Positions 8,860 to 18,023 of a DNA stretch of 45,236 nucleotides are shown here, piece by piece. The notes beneath the pieces were generated by a model. It made no database searches. It was not told the DNA's origin and saw only the letters and a list, made by a program, of their open reading frames with translations. Every line of letters begins with the position of its first letter. Positions within the stretch are counted from its first letter, which is position 1. The stretch lies in IMG/VR virus record IMGVR_UViG_3300044814_000005, positions 1 through 45,236 of that record; one strand, written 5' to 3'. The position numbers and the translations under genes are program-made. The DNA comes from a virus.

Positions 8860-10386
8860 ATGGCTACAAGTGGTCGGGCTGGCGTTTACGTCTATGAGGA
8901 TCTGCCCCCTCTCTCCGCTGGCTCCGTTGGTATCCCCGGTGAGGCGGTCCCATGCTTTGTCTCGGCGTACAACAGCGGACCTCTGACTCCGGCTGTCGTT
9001 AACTCATGGCCACAGTTCCTGCAGCTATTCGGCGGATTTGGATCGGACCCGGTTAATCCGCTTCTGCCTTTCACTGTCTACGAGTTTTTCCAGAACGGTG
9101 GAGTTAGCTGTTTCGTTGTTCGTGTGCCAAACTCTGACGCGGTCGCAGCTTCACTAGCCATTGCTGCTATTGCTACTGAGACACCGACTGATGTTCTTAC
9201 GGTGCATGCTCTGACTCCGGGGGCACAGGGCAACGATCTGTATGTTGAGGTTTCTGCTACTAGTACTCCTGGCCGATTCAATTTCAACGTCTATGCGGCC
9301 GGTAACCTGAACACTCCGGTGGAGTCCTACCCGAGCGTGTCCGTTAATCCTGCGGACTCTCGAAGCCTGCAGTCAATGGTCACTGGTGTTTCGTCAAGGG
9401 TGTCCGTTGCTGTCACCCTTCCGACTACTGGGTACGCGGTGGGAGACACCGATCCACTTCCTACTGTGCCGACTCTGCTGGCTTCTGGATCAGACGGTAC
9501 TTCTGCTCCGACACTGGGAACGGCTGTTCCTGCGCTGCTGGATGAACTACCTAACCAGATCCTTTACGTCAACCTGCCGGGGGTGTCTGATGTAGCCGTT
9601 CTGACAGACGTTCTGAATTACGCCAACGCCCGTGGGGATGTTTTTGTGATTGTAGACGGCGCTAAGGCTACCGCTCCTATCACGGGGGCCAGTGTCACGG
9701 CCGAGTACACTGCCATGGTTACTGGCGACGGGTCTTTGCCTGCAGTGGCTTGTGCGGCCCTGTACGCCCCCTGGGTGCTCGTTCCTGATCCCTCCTCGTC
9801 CGTACCTGGGTCCTCTCGCTGGCTGCCTCCTGGTGGTCTTGTGGCTGGCCAGTATCAGGCTACTGATGTCTCACGTGGAACGTTTAAGACGCCTGCTGGT
9901 ATCACCAACCCAGTGAACATCATTCAGACTGAGGCCAATCTTTCCAACACTCAGATGGACACCCTCAATAACGATGCAGTCAACGTTATCAGACGCGTCC
10001 CTGGTTCCGGGTACTGCATTTTTGGTGGGCGCACCCTGCATCCTGGGTTCCCCGATCGCAGTATTGGCGTACGCCGGAAGCTGATCCAGACAGAGCACGA
10101 CCTGAATTGGCTCACTCTATTCGCGGCCTTCGAACCTAATGATTCGGAGTTGTGGGCCAACATCACAACCGTTCTTAACTCGTACCTGCTTCAGCAGTTT
10201 CAGGCTGGTACGTTGGGTGGGGACACAGCCGCTGGCTCGTACGCTGTTGTCTGTGATGAGTCCAACAACAACTCCAGCGCGGCTGCGGCTGGTATTGTTA
10301 CTGCGTCGGTAATGGTCAACCTAGTTGGTCACGCTGAGTGGATCAATATCACTATCTCGCAGCTTACCGCCTCGGCAAACTCCTAA
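8860..10386 (+). CDS. Tail sheath protein
   Basis: The 508-residue protein forms the contractile outer tail. Its N-terminus shows the family pattern: GVYVYEDLPP, then a segment on overlapping or interlocked subunits (FVSAYNSGPL), then FLQLFGGFG and FQNGGVSCFVVRV. The C-terminal third contains the helical region with the family-type phrase NVIRRVPGSGYCIFGGRTL and a closing strand that swaps with neighbouring subunits. The tail tube genes follow immediately. It has an AAGGAG site before ATG 8860. This assignment establishes the myovirus morphology. Confidence 0.95.
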   Translation: MATSGRAGVYVYEDLPPLSAGSVGIPGEAVPCFVSAYNSGPLTPAVVNSWPQFLQLFGGFGSDPVNPLLPFTVYEFFQNGGVSCFVVRVPNSDAVAASLAIAAIATETPTDVLTVHALTPGAQGNDLYVEVSATSTPGRFNFNVYAAGNLNTPVESYPSVSVNPADSRSLQSMVTGVSSRVSVAVTLPTTGYAVGDTDPLPTVPTLLASGSDGTSAPTLGTAVPALLDELPNQILYVNLPGVSDVAVLTDVLNYANARGDVFVIVDGAKATAPITGASVTAEYTAMVTGDGSLPAVACAALYAPWVLVPDPSSSVPGSSRWLPPGGLVAGQYQATDVSRGTFKTPAGITNPVNIIQTEANLSNTQMDTLNNDAVNVIRRVPGSGYCIFGGRTLHPGFPDRSIGVRRKLIQTEHDLNWLTLFAAFEPNDSELWANITTVLNSYLLQQFQAGTLGGDTAAGSYAVVCDESNNNSSAAAAGIVTASVMVNLVGHAEWINITISQLTASANS

Positions 10387-10396
10387 GGAGTAGAAC

Positions 10397-10969
10397 ATGA
10401 CCGTTCTTCAGAAGCCATCGCTTTCATCGCTGGCTACCGATCCACTGCGTAACTTCGTGTGGCAGCTTCTGTTTACTCCGGGCGCGAGGTCACCCAGTGG
10501 TGCTAAGTCATTCACGTCTGGCTTCATGACGGTAGGTGGACTAGGCATGACGATTGATGTTATTCCTTATCGTGAAGGTGACCATAACACGACCACTCAG
10601 AAGGTTCCTGGCCAGGCCGACTTCCAGCCAGTTGTGCTGTCCACGGGTGTCATTGTCGGACGGACCAAAGACTTGCAGTGGATCAAACAGCTATTCATCG
10701 TGATGCAGGGAACCGGTAACCAGACAGAGGACACTGACTTCCGCACCACTGTGGATGTCAAGGTGCTGGCGCATCCGGTTACTGCTAAGAGGCGAGCGGT
10801 AAAGGCGGCCTTCCGTGTTCATAACGCATGGCCGACATCCATTGCCTGGTCAGACCTGGACGCTGGTGCGAACCAGCTACTTATTGAGCAGATGTCTCTT
10901 GCCCATGAGGGCATTGAGACTGTGATCGCTCCGAGCGCAGGTGCCACGGAGGTACCTGCGTTTGCGTAA
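10397..10969 (+). CDS. Tail tube protein, first copy
   Basis: The 190-residue protein belongs to the gp19-type tail tube family, which stacks as hexameric rings inside the sheath. It shows a conserved FMTVGGLGMTIDVIPYREG loop region near residue 50 and a C-terminal strand containing NAWPTSIAWSDLDAGAN, matching the usual tube pattern. It directly follows the sheath gene. A second gene of the same length follows with a one-base stop/start overlap (10969), and both share a 42-base identical block. Confidence 0.92.
   Translation: MTVLQKPSLSSLATDPLRNFVWQLLFTPGARSPSGAKSFTSGFMTVGGLGMTIDVIPYREGDHNTTTQKVPGQADFQPVVLSTGVIVGRTKDLQWIKQLFIVMQGTGNQTEDTDFRTTVDVKVLAHPVTAKRRAVKAAFRVHNAWPTSIAWSDLDAGANQLLIEQMSLAHEGIETVIAPSAGATEVPAFA
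10853..10894 (+). repeat. 42-base identical block, copy 1 (tube paralogues)
   Basis: Positions 10853-10894 are identical base for base to 11419-11460 in the second tube gene, encoding the shared DLDAGANQLLIEQM stretch. The surrounding sequence is diverged, so this block stands out. Confidence 0.9.
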
Positions 10970-11541
10970 TGGCGGTTCTCCAGAAGCCATCGCTATCGAC
11001 GTTGGCAAAAGACCCGCTGCGCAGCTTTGTGTGGCGGGTACGATTCACTCCCATAGGTGGTATTCCTAAGTTCTGGTTTGGCGGCTTCATGACCGTCTCT
11101 GGTCTCGGTGCCACCATTGATCAGGTGTCCTATCGGCAGGGCGGGGACAATGTATCTACTCAGAACATGCCAGGTTCAGCCGAGTGGCAGCCCATTGTTA
11201 TGACCACGGGTGTCCTTGTCGGCCGACAGCAAGACCTTAACTGGTTCAAGCAGGTGTTCCAGGTCATGCAGGGTACGGGTAGCTTCTTCTCCGGAGCCAC
11301 CGACTTCCGTTGTACGGTGGACATCTCTGTGCTGGCTCACCCTGTGACTTCTAAGTACCGGGCTGAAAAGGCGAAGTTCCATGTGTACAACGCATGGCCG
11401 ATTGGCATATCGTACTCTGACCTGGACGCTGGTGCGAACCAGCTACTTATTGAGCAGATGACATTGACCCATGGAGGTATTGATCCACAGGTAGCTACGA
11501 GTGGAGGTGCCACGGAGGCCGCAGGCCCGGACACATTCTGA
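10969..11541 (+). CDS. Tail tube protein, second copy (tandem paralogue)
   Basis: The protein is also 190 residues and aligns along its full length with the preceding tube protein, sharing starts reading AVLQKPSLS versus TVLQKPSLS, the YRQG/YREG loop and the LDAGANQLLIEQM motif. The copies differ in the loop around residues 30-45 and in the tail, so they are diverged paralogues, not a recent duplicate error. Two tube proteins may build two different regions of the tube or the baseplate-proximal rings. Translation is probably coupled through the TAATG junction. Confidence 0.9.
   Translation: MAVLQKPSLSTLAKDPLRSFVWRVRFTPIGGIPKFWFGGFMTVSGLGATIDQVSYRQGGDNVSTQNMPGSAEWQPIVMTTGVLVGRQQDLNWFKQVFQVMQGTGSFFSGATDFRCTVDISVLAHPVTSKYRAEKAKFHVYNAWPIGISYSDLDAGANQLLIEQMTLTHGGIDPQVATSGGATEAAGPDTF
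11419..11460 (+). repeat. 42-base identical block, copy 2 (tube paralogues)
   Basis: The second copy of the identical block lies in the second tail tube gene, 566 bases downstream of the first and in the same codon frame. Confidence 0.9.
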
Positions 11542-11575
11542 TAGTATGGATGCAGCGCAACATTTGGAGAAATAC

Positions 11576-12439
11576 ATGGCTGAGAAATTGACTGAACCAC
11601 TTGTCGGAGCAGATGACCCGGAACAGTTGAACAAGTTCGTTGACGCTGCTCAGGAGATGGCTAAGAGTAAGTTCCCTGTTCCTGATGCCTTTGTCAGCGA
11701 CATTGTGACTCTTCCTGGTGGTCTTATTGTTAGTGACTCTGGTCAAGAGCGGGTCGTTACCACTGGTCAGGTACGAGAGTTGACTGGTGCTGACGAGGAG
11801 TCTCTTGGTCGGGCGCTTGCGGCTGATAACCCTTTCCATGTGATGAACACGCTGCTGGAGCGGGGCGTGGTTAAGCTGGGGGAGGAGAAGCCGGGAGACA
11901 CTAGGGAGCTACTGAAGGAACTACTGATTGGTGATAGAGACGCACTGATGCTTGGTATCCGGGCTATGACATATGGTCCTGAGATCGAGGTCATGGGCTG
12001 GGAGTGTCCTAACTGCGGAGAGAAGATCGACGCTACCTTTGATCTGACAGAGGACGTTGATACCAAGACTCTGAAGCATCCTAGTGAGGCAGAGTTTGAT
12101 GTCAAGCTGCGTAGGGGTAGCGTGGCTCATGTCAGGCTTCCCAATGGTGAGGACCAGTTCGTTGTGGGTGAGCTTACTAAGCGTCCTCTTGCTGAGCGGA
12201 ACACTCGCCTGCTGGAGCGGTGCGTGGAGACTGTCACCGAAGCCGATGGTCAGGTTCACGTTATACTTGCTGCACCGTACATGGTACGGGACATGGGTAT
12301 GGCTGACCGTAGGAAGATCTCTAATGAATTGGCTAATCGTCAGCCGGGGCCAGCCTACAACGCGGTCAAGTTCACTCATGAGACTTGTGGGAAGGAGGTC
12401 GCCCTGAGTTTCAATCTTGGCGATCTGTTTTTCGCATAA
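11576..12439 (+). CDS. Tail assembly chaperone, T4 gp26/gp51-like, with zinc ribbon
   Basis: I choose ATG 11576 because GGAGA lies six bases upstream; ATG 11546 and a GTG at 11501 have no good site. The 287-residue protein has a helical N-terminal region and a zinc-ribbon-like pair: CPNCGEK near residue 143 and HETCGKEV near residue 271. T4-like baseplate hub assembly proteins (the gp26/gp51 family) have the same layout and sit between tube and tape measure, where chaperones are usually found. The frame ends at TAA 12439 just after a run of five T's. A downstream frame continues the family's short C-terminal domain (see the next entries). Confidence 0.7.
   Translation: MAEKLTEPLVGADDPEQLNKFVDAAQEMAKSKFPVPDAFVSDIVTLPGGLIVSDSGQERVVTTGQVRELTGADEESLGRALAADNPFHVMNTLLERGVVKLGEEKPGDTRELLKELLIGDRDALMLGIRAMTYGPEIEVMGWECPNCGEKIDATFDLTEDVDTKTLKHPSEAEFDVKLRRGSVAHVRLPNGEDQFVVGELTKRPLAERNTRLLERCVETVTEADGQVHVILAAPYMVRDMGMADRRKISNELANRQPGPAYNAVKFTHETCGKEVALSFNLGDLFFA
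12428..12432 (+). other. Candidate +1 ribosomal frameshift site
   Basis: The zero-frame codons here are CTG TTT TTC GCA TAA. A tRNA reading TTT at 12428-12430 can shift forward one base onto TTT at 12429-12431 with perfect re-pairing, and a stop lies three codons further. After the shift the next codons are TCG CAT AAA in the frame of 12432-12584. Confidence 0.55.
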
Positions 12440-12584
12440 ACAACTCAACGTATTCGACATGTATGACGAGATCGGATTGATACTAATCGCTCTACCTGGC
12501 TGGACTCCTCAGGCAATCAAAGGGCTTTCTGTCCGAGAGCGGCGGTACTGGTCGGAGTGGGCACGCGCGAGGCTAGAGCAATGA
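12432..12584 (+). CDS. C-terminal extension of the chaperone, reached by frameshift
   Basis: From 12432 the +1 frame encodes 50 residues and stops at TGA 12582-12584. The segment includes MYDEIGLILIALPGWTPQ and then LSVRERRYWSEWARARLEQ. This matches the layout I recall for the short C-terminal domain of T4-like gp26/gp51 chaperones: an acidic helix, a loop, then an ERR-containing helix. The only internal ATG (12459) has no ribosome binding site, so independent expression is less likely than frameshifting. The alternative is a separate 41-residue protein from ATG 12459. Confidence 0.55.
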   Translation, partial: SHKQLNVFDMYDEIGLILIALPGWTPQAIKGLSVRERRYWSEWARARLEQ

Positions 12585-12757
12585 CGGCTCTGAGAAGCAT
12601 TCTCGGCTCCTCCTCTCCTGTGGTGTGCCTGCAACCTGCTAAACTGAGTACATAGGAACACCTTTCGTAAGCACGGCTCGCAGCACCTCTTGAATCTCTA
12701 AGCGTGGACTCCAGGTATGCCGCTAACTGACTGCTACCATAACGTAAGGAGTCGCAA
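12585..12757 (+). other. 173-base intergenic gap before the tape measure gene
   Basis: No convincing gene lies here. A 24-residue open frame (12581-12655) starts with ATG overlapping the chaperone-extension stop, but it has no supporting features. A five-base-pair hairpin (GAGAA/TTCTC) occurs at about 12591-12603. I see no promoter with both hexamers at proper spacing. The AAGGAG before the tape measure GTG is clear. Confidence 0.5.
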
Positions 12758-15637
12758 GTGCCCCCAAGTAATATGCCTGACCCAGCGTCTAGCATGGGCA
12801 CCTCTCCTTGGGTTAATCAGGTAGACCAGGATTTCGGTGGTCCCGCCAAGACTATGGGCAGCAATCATCTTCAGGACTCTATTGATAAGCTGACCAAAGC
12901 TGTCAACGACCTGAAGAAGGTCATGGGCGCAGGCACCAAGGGCAAATCCGGGAACTGGGGGGTTGGTGGAGGCTTTGCTGATCCTGCTACCCATGCCAAC
13001 GGCGGGTACGGTGCAGGTTTCGGGGGGATGATCAAGCAGTCCTTTGGTACTGCCTCTGGATCGACTCCCGCAAAGGTTGGGGGAGCCTTTGCCGTTGTCG
13101 CTGCGTTTGGCTCATACGGTAAGCAGCAGATGCCAGCCCAGCTTGGTATGTCTGGTCTTGTTCAGAGCCAGGGTCTTAACATGCCGTTTGGTGCTAGTGG
13201 TCAGGCCGCTGGTAATGCCATTCGTTCCCAGACATTTGGTGCTAACGGGAGAAACCTCAACGCGGGTGGACTTAGCACCACTGATCTCAACCAGGGTGCA
13301 GCCATTATTGGTAGCGTTGCTGGTACCCCTCTTCCTCAGGGCTCCTCATTCGGCAGGGCCGTGCAGGGTGCGACAAACCTTTATGGGTATGCTAACCAGG
13401 GGCAGGGCTATGCAGCTTCGGCTCAGATGGCAGCTACCCAGTACAACCCACAAACCTCTATGGCGATGATGCAGGCCGGAATGGCTCCTGCACTTAATCG
13501 TGGTGGTGGACAGCAGTCTGCTTCTCAGATTGCTCGTGGGTTCAATCAGCGACAGTTTGGCCGGAACGCCGTTGATCCTAAATCCCTCGCCTGGGCTATG
13601 CGTTCTGGCAGTGTGGGAGACATTAATTTCCAGGGCATATATGGTCAGCAGGCTCCTCAGTTTGAGGCAGCCTACGCTGCCACCAACCGGCTGATGTACG
13701 GAAACGGTAAGAACGCGCGCGGCATGAGTGCTACTGCAGCCGACAAGCTGATGAGCCAGGCAGAACGCGGCACATCTGCACAGATGAAGGCGGCTCAGTC
13801 TACCCTTAGCAGATATGGTGTTGGTACGTCTGACCAGCAGAAGTTCCAGAACCTGGGTGCCGTTACGTCTGGTCGCTCATCCGATGTTGCTAACTCGTTT
13901 AACGCTGGACTGTCTGCGGCTACTGATGGGTTGACTCGCTTCAATGACGTTCTTACCCATATTATCAATAGCGTCCCTGGAGCTAACCTAGCCGTTGGAG
14001 GCGGCGGCGGCCTGGCCGGTACCGTAAGCACGCTCTCTAATCCTAAGAACATGATGCAGGGTGCTGCGGGAGTTGCTGCAATGATGGGCGTAGGAGCCCT
14101 TACTGGCGGACGAGGTGGTCTAGCTGGAGGCGTAAAGGCTTCTTTGGCGAAAGCGTCTGGTGCTGTTCCTGTGTGGGTGATGAATCCAGGTCTGGGCAGT
14201 GGCCTTCCAACAAGTGGCCTTCCAGGTACGGGTAGTAAGTCTGCTACGGGTCTTAAGGTGGCTGGTGCTAAAGTCGGAAAGATGGCATTGAGCCTTGCTG
14301 GTGTCGAATCTGTGGCAGAGCTTGGTGCTCTCATAGCACCTGTTGCCGCTGTTGTCGCTACCGTAGGTGGGGTTGCCGCACTAGGTAATGCCGCTCGTAT
14401 AAGGGTGCATAATAGCGGCTGGAGTGGTCTGATTGGTTCTGATAATAATACTAGCGCAGCATATGTCGGCCGATTTGGTTCTACTAACTCAGCCGAAACG
14501 AGCGCTAGCGTTATTGCACAGACGCATCGCCTAGCCTCTGGGAAATCGGCAGGTGGTGTTATCCCTGGATTGGACACCGGACGGGATTCTGTGCATGCAA
14601 TGCTGCGTCCCCAAGAGGGGGTCCTGGTACCTGGTGCTACTCGTGCCCTAGGTGGAGCCCGTGGGATCGAGGCCATTAATCGCAGGTATGGTGGTGGAGG
14701 TAAGAATCTAGTTGGTCACTACGCACAGGGTGGTGTGGCACCTATAGCACCTGTCGGCTCGTCTAGTGATATAAGCGAAGCCAAAAATATCGCCGGTGCT
14801 CTTGGTGCCGGTGGCTCGATGTCTACTACTCCGGCTGCTGGTGGGACTTCTTCTAGCGGCGGCAAGTCATCTAGCGGTAGTGGCGGCTCTTCTTCAGGAG
14901 GTGGCTCTTCTTCTACGGGACCACTCACGACTGCCATGGGTGGCATGCCTGGTAATGCCTCCATTATTGGCAAGTATCTAATGTCTCATGGATTCAGTCG
15001 TATTGAGGCTGCAGGTGTCCTTGGTAACATCATGGGAGAAGATAGCTCTGGCAGTCCCGAGACTACCGAGGCAGGCGGTGGCGGTGGTCAGGGTCTTATT
15101 CAGTGGACCGGTCACGGCAACATGATCACGGGTAACTACCAGGCGGATATGGCTAACCAGCTAAAGGCGCTTCTGTCCTTTGGCGGTGGTGCGTCGTCAA
15201 TGAAGGGCGCTAAGTCTCCCGCTGAGGCTGCGTCAATGTACCTGACGAATGTGGAACGGCCAGCTAACCCATCGGCTTCTAGTGCTCTTCGTGAGGCCTC
15301 GGCTAATGCATCATACAAGGCTGGTTACGAAGGTGGGACCTCTGGTGCTGCACCAGGATGGGCTGCTGTAGGTGAGAACGGCGTTGAAATGGTCAACATG
15401 CGCGGTGGGGAGCAGGTTCTTAACCACGCTGTGACAATGGCTTCTCGTTATAGTGGTCGAGGATATGCCAGTGGCACTGGGACCATTACCTTTGGAGACA
15501 TTCATATCCATTATGGTGGGTCTCCGTCCGACGCGGGGGCAGCAGCCCATACTGCGAGAGAGACCGTTAGGGCCATTAGGGTAGAGTTGGCTAGAGAAGA
15601 TCTGGTTGATCAGATAGCGTCTGGGGTGACACACTAA
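12758..15637 (+). CDS. Tape measure protein with tail lysozyme domain
   Basis: The 959-residue protein starts at GTG 12758 behind AAGGAGT. It is Gly, Ala, Ser and Gln rich with hydrophobic helices (for example LIAPVAAVVATVGGVAAL near residue 525), typical of tape measures, which set tail length. Near residues 735-850 it carries a tail-lysozyme-type domain (AAGVLGNIMGEDS, then GQGLIQWTGHGNM), with the Glu near residue 760 as the probable catalytic residue. This would locally cut peptidoglycan during infection. Flanking repeats of the form DSVHAMLRPQEGVLVPG and VGENGVEMVNMRGGEQV are common in tape measure C-termini. Confidence 0.92.
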   Translation: MPPSNMPDPASSMGTSPWVNQVDQDFGGPAKTMGSNHLQDSIDKLTKAVNDLKKVMGAGTKGKSGNWGVGGGFADPATHANGGYGAGFGGMIKQSFGTASGSTPAKVGGAFAVVAAFGSYGKQQMPAQLGMSGLVQSQGLNMPFGASGQAAGNAIRSQTFGANGRNLNAGGLSTTDLNQGAAIIGSVAGTPLPQGSSFGRAVQGATNLYGYANQGQGYAASAQMAATQYNPQTSMAMMQAGMAPALNRGGGQQSASQIARGFNQRQFGRNAVDPKSLAWAMRSGSVGDINFQGIYGQQAPQFEAAYAATNRLMYGNGKNARGMSATAADKLMSQAERGTSAQMKAAQSTLSRYGVGTSDQQKFQNLGAVTSGRSSDVANSFNAGLSAATDGLTRFNDVLTHIINSVPGANLAVGGGGGLAGTVSTLSNPKNMMQGAAGVAAMMGVGALTGGRGGLAGGVKASLAKASGAVPVWVMNPGLGSGLPTSGLPGTGSKSATGLKVAGAKVGKMALSLAGVESVAELGALIAPVAAVVATVGGVAALGNAARIRVHNSGWSGLIGSDNNTSAAYVGRFGSTNSAETSASVIAQTHRLASGKSAGGVIPGLDTGRDSVHAMLRPQEGVLVPGATRALGGARGIEAINRRYGGGGKNLVGHYAQGGVAPIAPVGSSSDISEAKNIAGALGAGGSMSTTPAAGGTSSSGGKSSSGSGGSSSGGGSSSTGPLTTAMGGMPGNASIIGKYLMSHGFSRIEAAGVLGNIMGEDSSGSPETTEAGGGGGQGLIQWTGHGNMITGNYQADMANQLKALLSFGGGASSMKGAKSPAEAASMYLTNVERPANPSASSALREASANASYKAGYEGGTSGAAPGWAAVGENGVEMVNMRGGEQVLNHAVTMASRYSGRGYASGTGTITFGDIHIHYGGSPSDAGAAAHTARETVRAIRVELAREDLVDQIASGVTH

Positions 15638-16576
15638 ATGGCTGCTCCACCGATTCTTCCTCGTCCGCCATCAGGGGGTGTGCTGCCGACTCCTCTGGGG
15701 CTAAAGCCGAGACCTCTTCTTCCTCGTGTTGCTACGAAACCAGCAGCTACAAAGTCGGCGTCAAAGGTTGGCAACATTCCATTCCTGGTGCAGCAGCCAT
15801 TCAGTCCTAACATCCTGGGTATTGCTTCCCCCATGGGTAGTGGCGGAAACATTCAGATGCGTCGTGGTTTCATGGTATGGGATAAGCCGCAGCCTGGCTA
15901 TGGTAGTAATAGGGCTCGTGTTAATTTCTTGTACAATCCCACAACGGTGACAGCTAATTATGCTTTGAATCCTAGCTCTGCTTTGACGGCTGCCCTGTTG
16001 TTCTCACAGGGCGGCGCTGGATTGAAAGCTGCTCCTATGGCACCCATGTCCCAGAGCATTAGCTTCTCACTGCTGTTTGACCGTACGTTTGAGCTTTGGA
16101 ACCATTACACCACAAAGGGTGTTCCTAGTAACCCAAATGGTGTAATGGACCCTCACGCTCGTGGTGTTCTCACAGACGTTCTGGCTCTGCAACAGTACAC
16201 CGGACAGCTTGCCAACTCAACGTTTCAGGATCAGGGAGGTGGCAGCCAAGCCATAGGAGCGAATAACTCGCCTGCTATGACCAGCACTTTCCAGCTTCAG
16301 GGTATTCAGGAGATGACACTGGGTTGGGTTTATTTTGGTGGGGCTTACGGAGCTTTTTATTACGGGTATATTAGTGGATTTACTGTTACCTACACCCATT
16401 GGACTCAGTACATGGTTCCAATGCGTTGTGCTGTGGATGTAGGCTTCGTGCTGATGCCATTGCCTGTCAACACTCCAACCTATGGTGTTGGGCTCGACGG
16501 TCCTCTCATTAGTGTCGGCGGTGCAACTACTGCCCCGCCGACACTTCCCGCTTTCCCGACTAAGCCGAAGAAATGA
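15638..16576 (+). CDS. Baseplate hub / CIS-tube-like protein
   Basis: The 312-residue protein has a proline-rich N-terminus (residues 1-40). Near residue 100 a segment reading RVNFLYNPTTVTANYALNP resembles the opening of contractile-injection-system tube proteins. The rest is beta-rich and aromatic, including QGIQEMTLGWVYFGG. It overlaps the next gene, a gp53/LysM-like protein, by four bases, and precedes the gp27-like hub. This order is shared with extracellular contractile injection systems. It probably links the tail tube to the hub. Confidence 0.65.
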   Translation: MAAPPILPRPPSGGVLPTPLGLKPRPLLPRVATKPAATKSASKVGNIPFLVQQPFSPNILGIASPMGSGGNIQMRRGFMVWDKPQPGYGSNRARVNFLYNPTTVTANYALNPSSALTAALLFSQGGAGLKAAPMAPMSQSISFSLLFDRTFELWNHYTTKGVPSNPNGVMDPHARGVLTDVLALQQYTGQLANSTFQDQGGGSQAIGANNSPAMTSTFQLQGIQEMTLGWVYFGGAYGAFYYGYISGFTVTYTHWTQYMVPMRCAVDVGFVLMPLPVNTPTYGVGLDGPLISVGGATTAPPTLPAFPTKPKK

Positions 16577-16851
16577 TAGATCCCGGATCTAGGTACGCGA
16601 CTAGTACTGTAGTAGGTATTGACAAAGCTGATGGCACGTCAATTTCTACTATTGTTCCTAGCCCCCCTGTTGTCTACACGTTTACCTACTCACCTTACCA
16701 ATTCACTGGTGCTGACCGGATTGATAACTTGGCTAATACCTTCTATGGGAGTCCCCAGGCGTGGTGGAGCATAGCTGATGCTAACCCCGAGATTCTTGAC
16801 TGGTCTAACGTAGCACCTGGCACTATTATCAGAATCCCCGACCTGGTATGA
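16573..16851 (+). CDS. Baseplate protein, gp53/LysM-like
   Basis: The 92-residue protein has the core pattern RIDNLANTFYGSPQAWW, then IADANPEI and a closing segment reading GTIIRIPDLV. This is the LysM-like shape used in gp53-type baseplate and injection-system proteins for protein-protein contacts at the hub. It starts at ATG 16573 and overlaps both neighbours by four bases, so it is probably expressed in fixed ratio with them. Confidence 0.75.
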   Translation: MIDPGSRYATSTVVGIDKADGTSISTIVPSPPVVYTFTYSPYQFTGADRIDNLANTFYGSPQAWWSIADANPEILDWSNVAPGTIIRIPDLV

Positions 16852-18023
16852 CAGCGCTTCTTTCTCCTACTGTCTACACCATTAAGGTGCAGGATACTGT
16901 CGTGCGTGATCTAGTTGTAGATGTGGAATTCCGGACTGCCTGGGGGAAGCACGATCTATGGTTTGTGCGCTGCAATGCGACTAAGGCACAGGCCAAAAAG
17001 AATATCGCCACCTGGACGGATGGTGCTCCGGTAGAGATTTTCTGGGGCCGGGGTCCAGGCAACACACACACCTGGTACGGGTACGTCAATCACCATGTGT
17101 TCAGCAGCCAGGACGACCTGGCTATTGGTGTGCTGCAGGTAACGTACGTTCTGATTGGTACGTCTCGCGTGCTTAACACCGAGCACAGTAAGAACTGGGC
17201 CAGCATGTCCTACTCGTGGATGGCGCAGTCTATCGCTAAAGACAACGGCTTTCGTTGTGTATTCACACAGACTGCTCAGCTTGTGTCTGAATCTCAGGCG
17301 TCGGAGAGCGACTTCGCGTTCCTTAACCGCATGGCCGAGAAGATTGGTTTCCGGTTCTGGTGCAGTGGTGCCACTATGTATTTTATTGACCCTCAGGTGC
17401 TTTTTACAGCCTTTACTTACCTGTCCGTTCCTACCTATCGGATAGACATGAATGGAGTTGTGTTTGATACCGCTCGACTATTCGAGAAAACTCAGGGCGG
17501 TAACATCCCAGGATCTGTTGTTGGTCAGCGTCAGATTTCTGGCTTTGACGGTAAGACGGGAAGGGTGCTAACGCTAAAGACAGGCAGTGGATCTACTGCA
17601 ATGGCTTACACTGATCGTCATGTCCAGTCGTACAATGACGGACAGCAGTCCATTAATGCTAAGCAGTCTCGTGCTCAGTTCTGGGTTACTGCAACCGTTG
17701 AGGTTTATGGTGACACTTCTCTTTATCCTGGTAAGATGATGCAGCTTGTGGGTGCTGCTATGCCCCACGAGTCCGAAGGTGCATGGCTGGTCTCCGGTGC
17801 TACTCATATTATGGCACCGGGTGGAACCGGCCGCCCGGCGCATGATCGTTATGTAACTAAGCTCGCGCTCGTCAGGAATGTCCAGGCAACGCCTATCTTG
17901 AAAGACGTGCAGCGCATTCAGCCGGAGTTTGTACCTTGTGTCCTGTTCGATGGCCGATGGCGGTCAACTGTCCTTGGTTCGATACGGGACGGCGTTGTTA
18001 ATGGGTACGTGAGCGCACAATGA
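16848..18023 (+). CDS. Baseplate hub protein, gp27/late control D-like
   Basis: The 391-residue protein belongs to the gp27/VgrG-type hub family, which forms the trimeric ring at the tail tip. The middle holds the typical phrase QASESDFAFLNRMAEKIGF (about residues 150-168), where ES.ESDF..LN.LAE..G is the family's signature. The C-terminal part is beta-rich. It is followed by the OB-fold spike gene with a four-base overlap (18020), as in T4-like hubs. Confidence 0.85.
   Translation: MTALLSPTVYTIKVQDTVVRDLVVDVEFRTAWGKHDLWFVRCNATKAQAKKNIATWTDGAPVEIFWGRGPGNTHTWYGYVNHHVFSSQDDLAIGVLQVTYVLIGTSRVLNTEHSKNWASMSYSWMAQSIAKDNGFRCVFTQTAQLVSESQASESDFAFLNRMAEKIGFRFWCSGATMYFIDPQVLFTAFTYLSVPTYRIDMNGVVFDTARLFEKTQGGNIPGSVVGQRQISGFDGKTGRVLTLKTGSGSTAMAYTDRHVQSYNDGQQSINAKQSRAQFWVTATVEVYGDTSLYPGKMMQLVGAAMPHESEGAWLVSGATHIMAPGGTGRPAHDRYVTKLALVRNVQATPILKDVQRIQPEFVPCVLFDGRWRSTVLGSIRDGVVNGYVSAQ

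Noticed and set aside
12581-12655. A 24-codon frame overlapping the chaperone extension stop
   Set aside because: It is too short and has no distinctive sequence; the ATGA overlap alone is not enough to support it.
13795-14676. A 293-codon open frame on the minus strand inside the tape measure gene
   Set aside because: It mirrors the Ala/Gly/Ser-rich tape measure, has low-complexity composition (Ala, Pro, Arg runs) and no ribosome binding site, so it is a compositional shadow.
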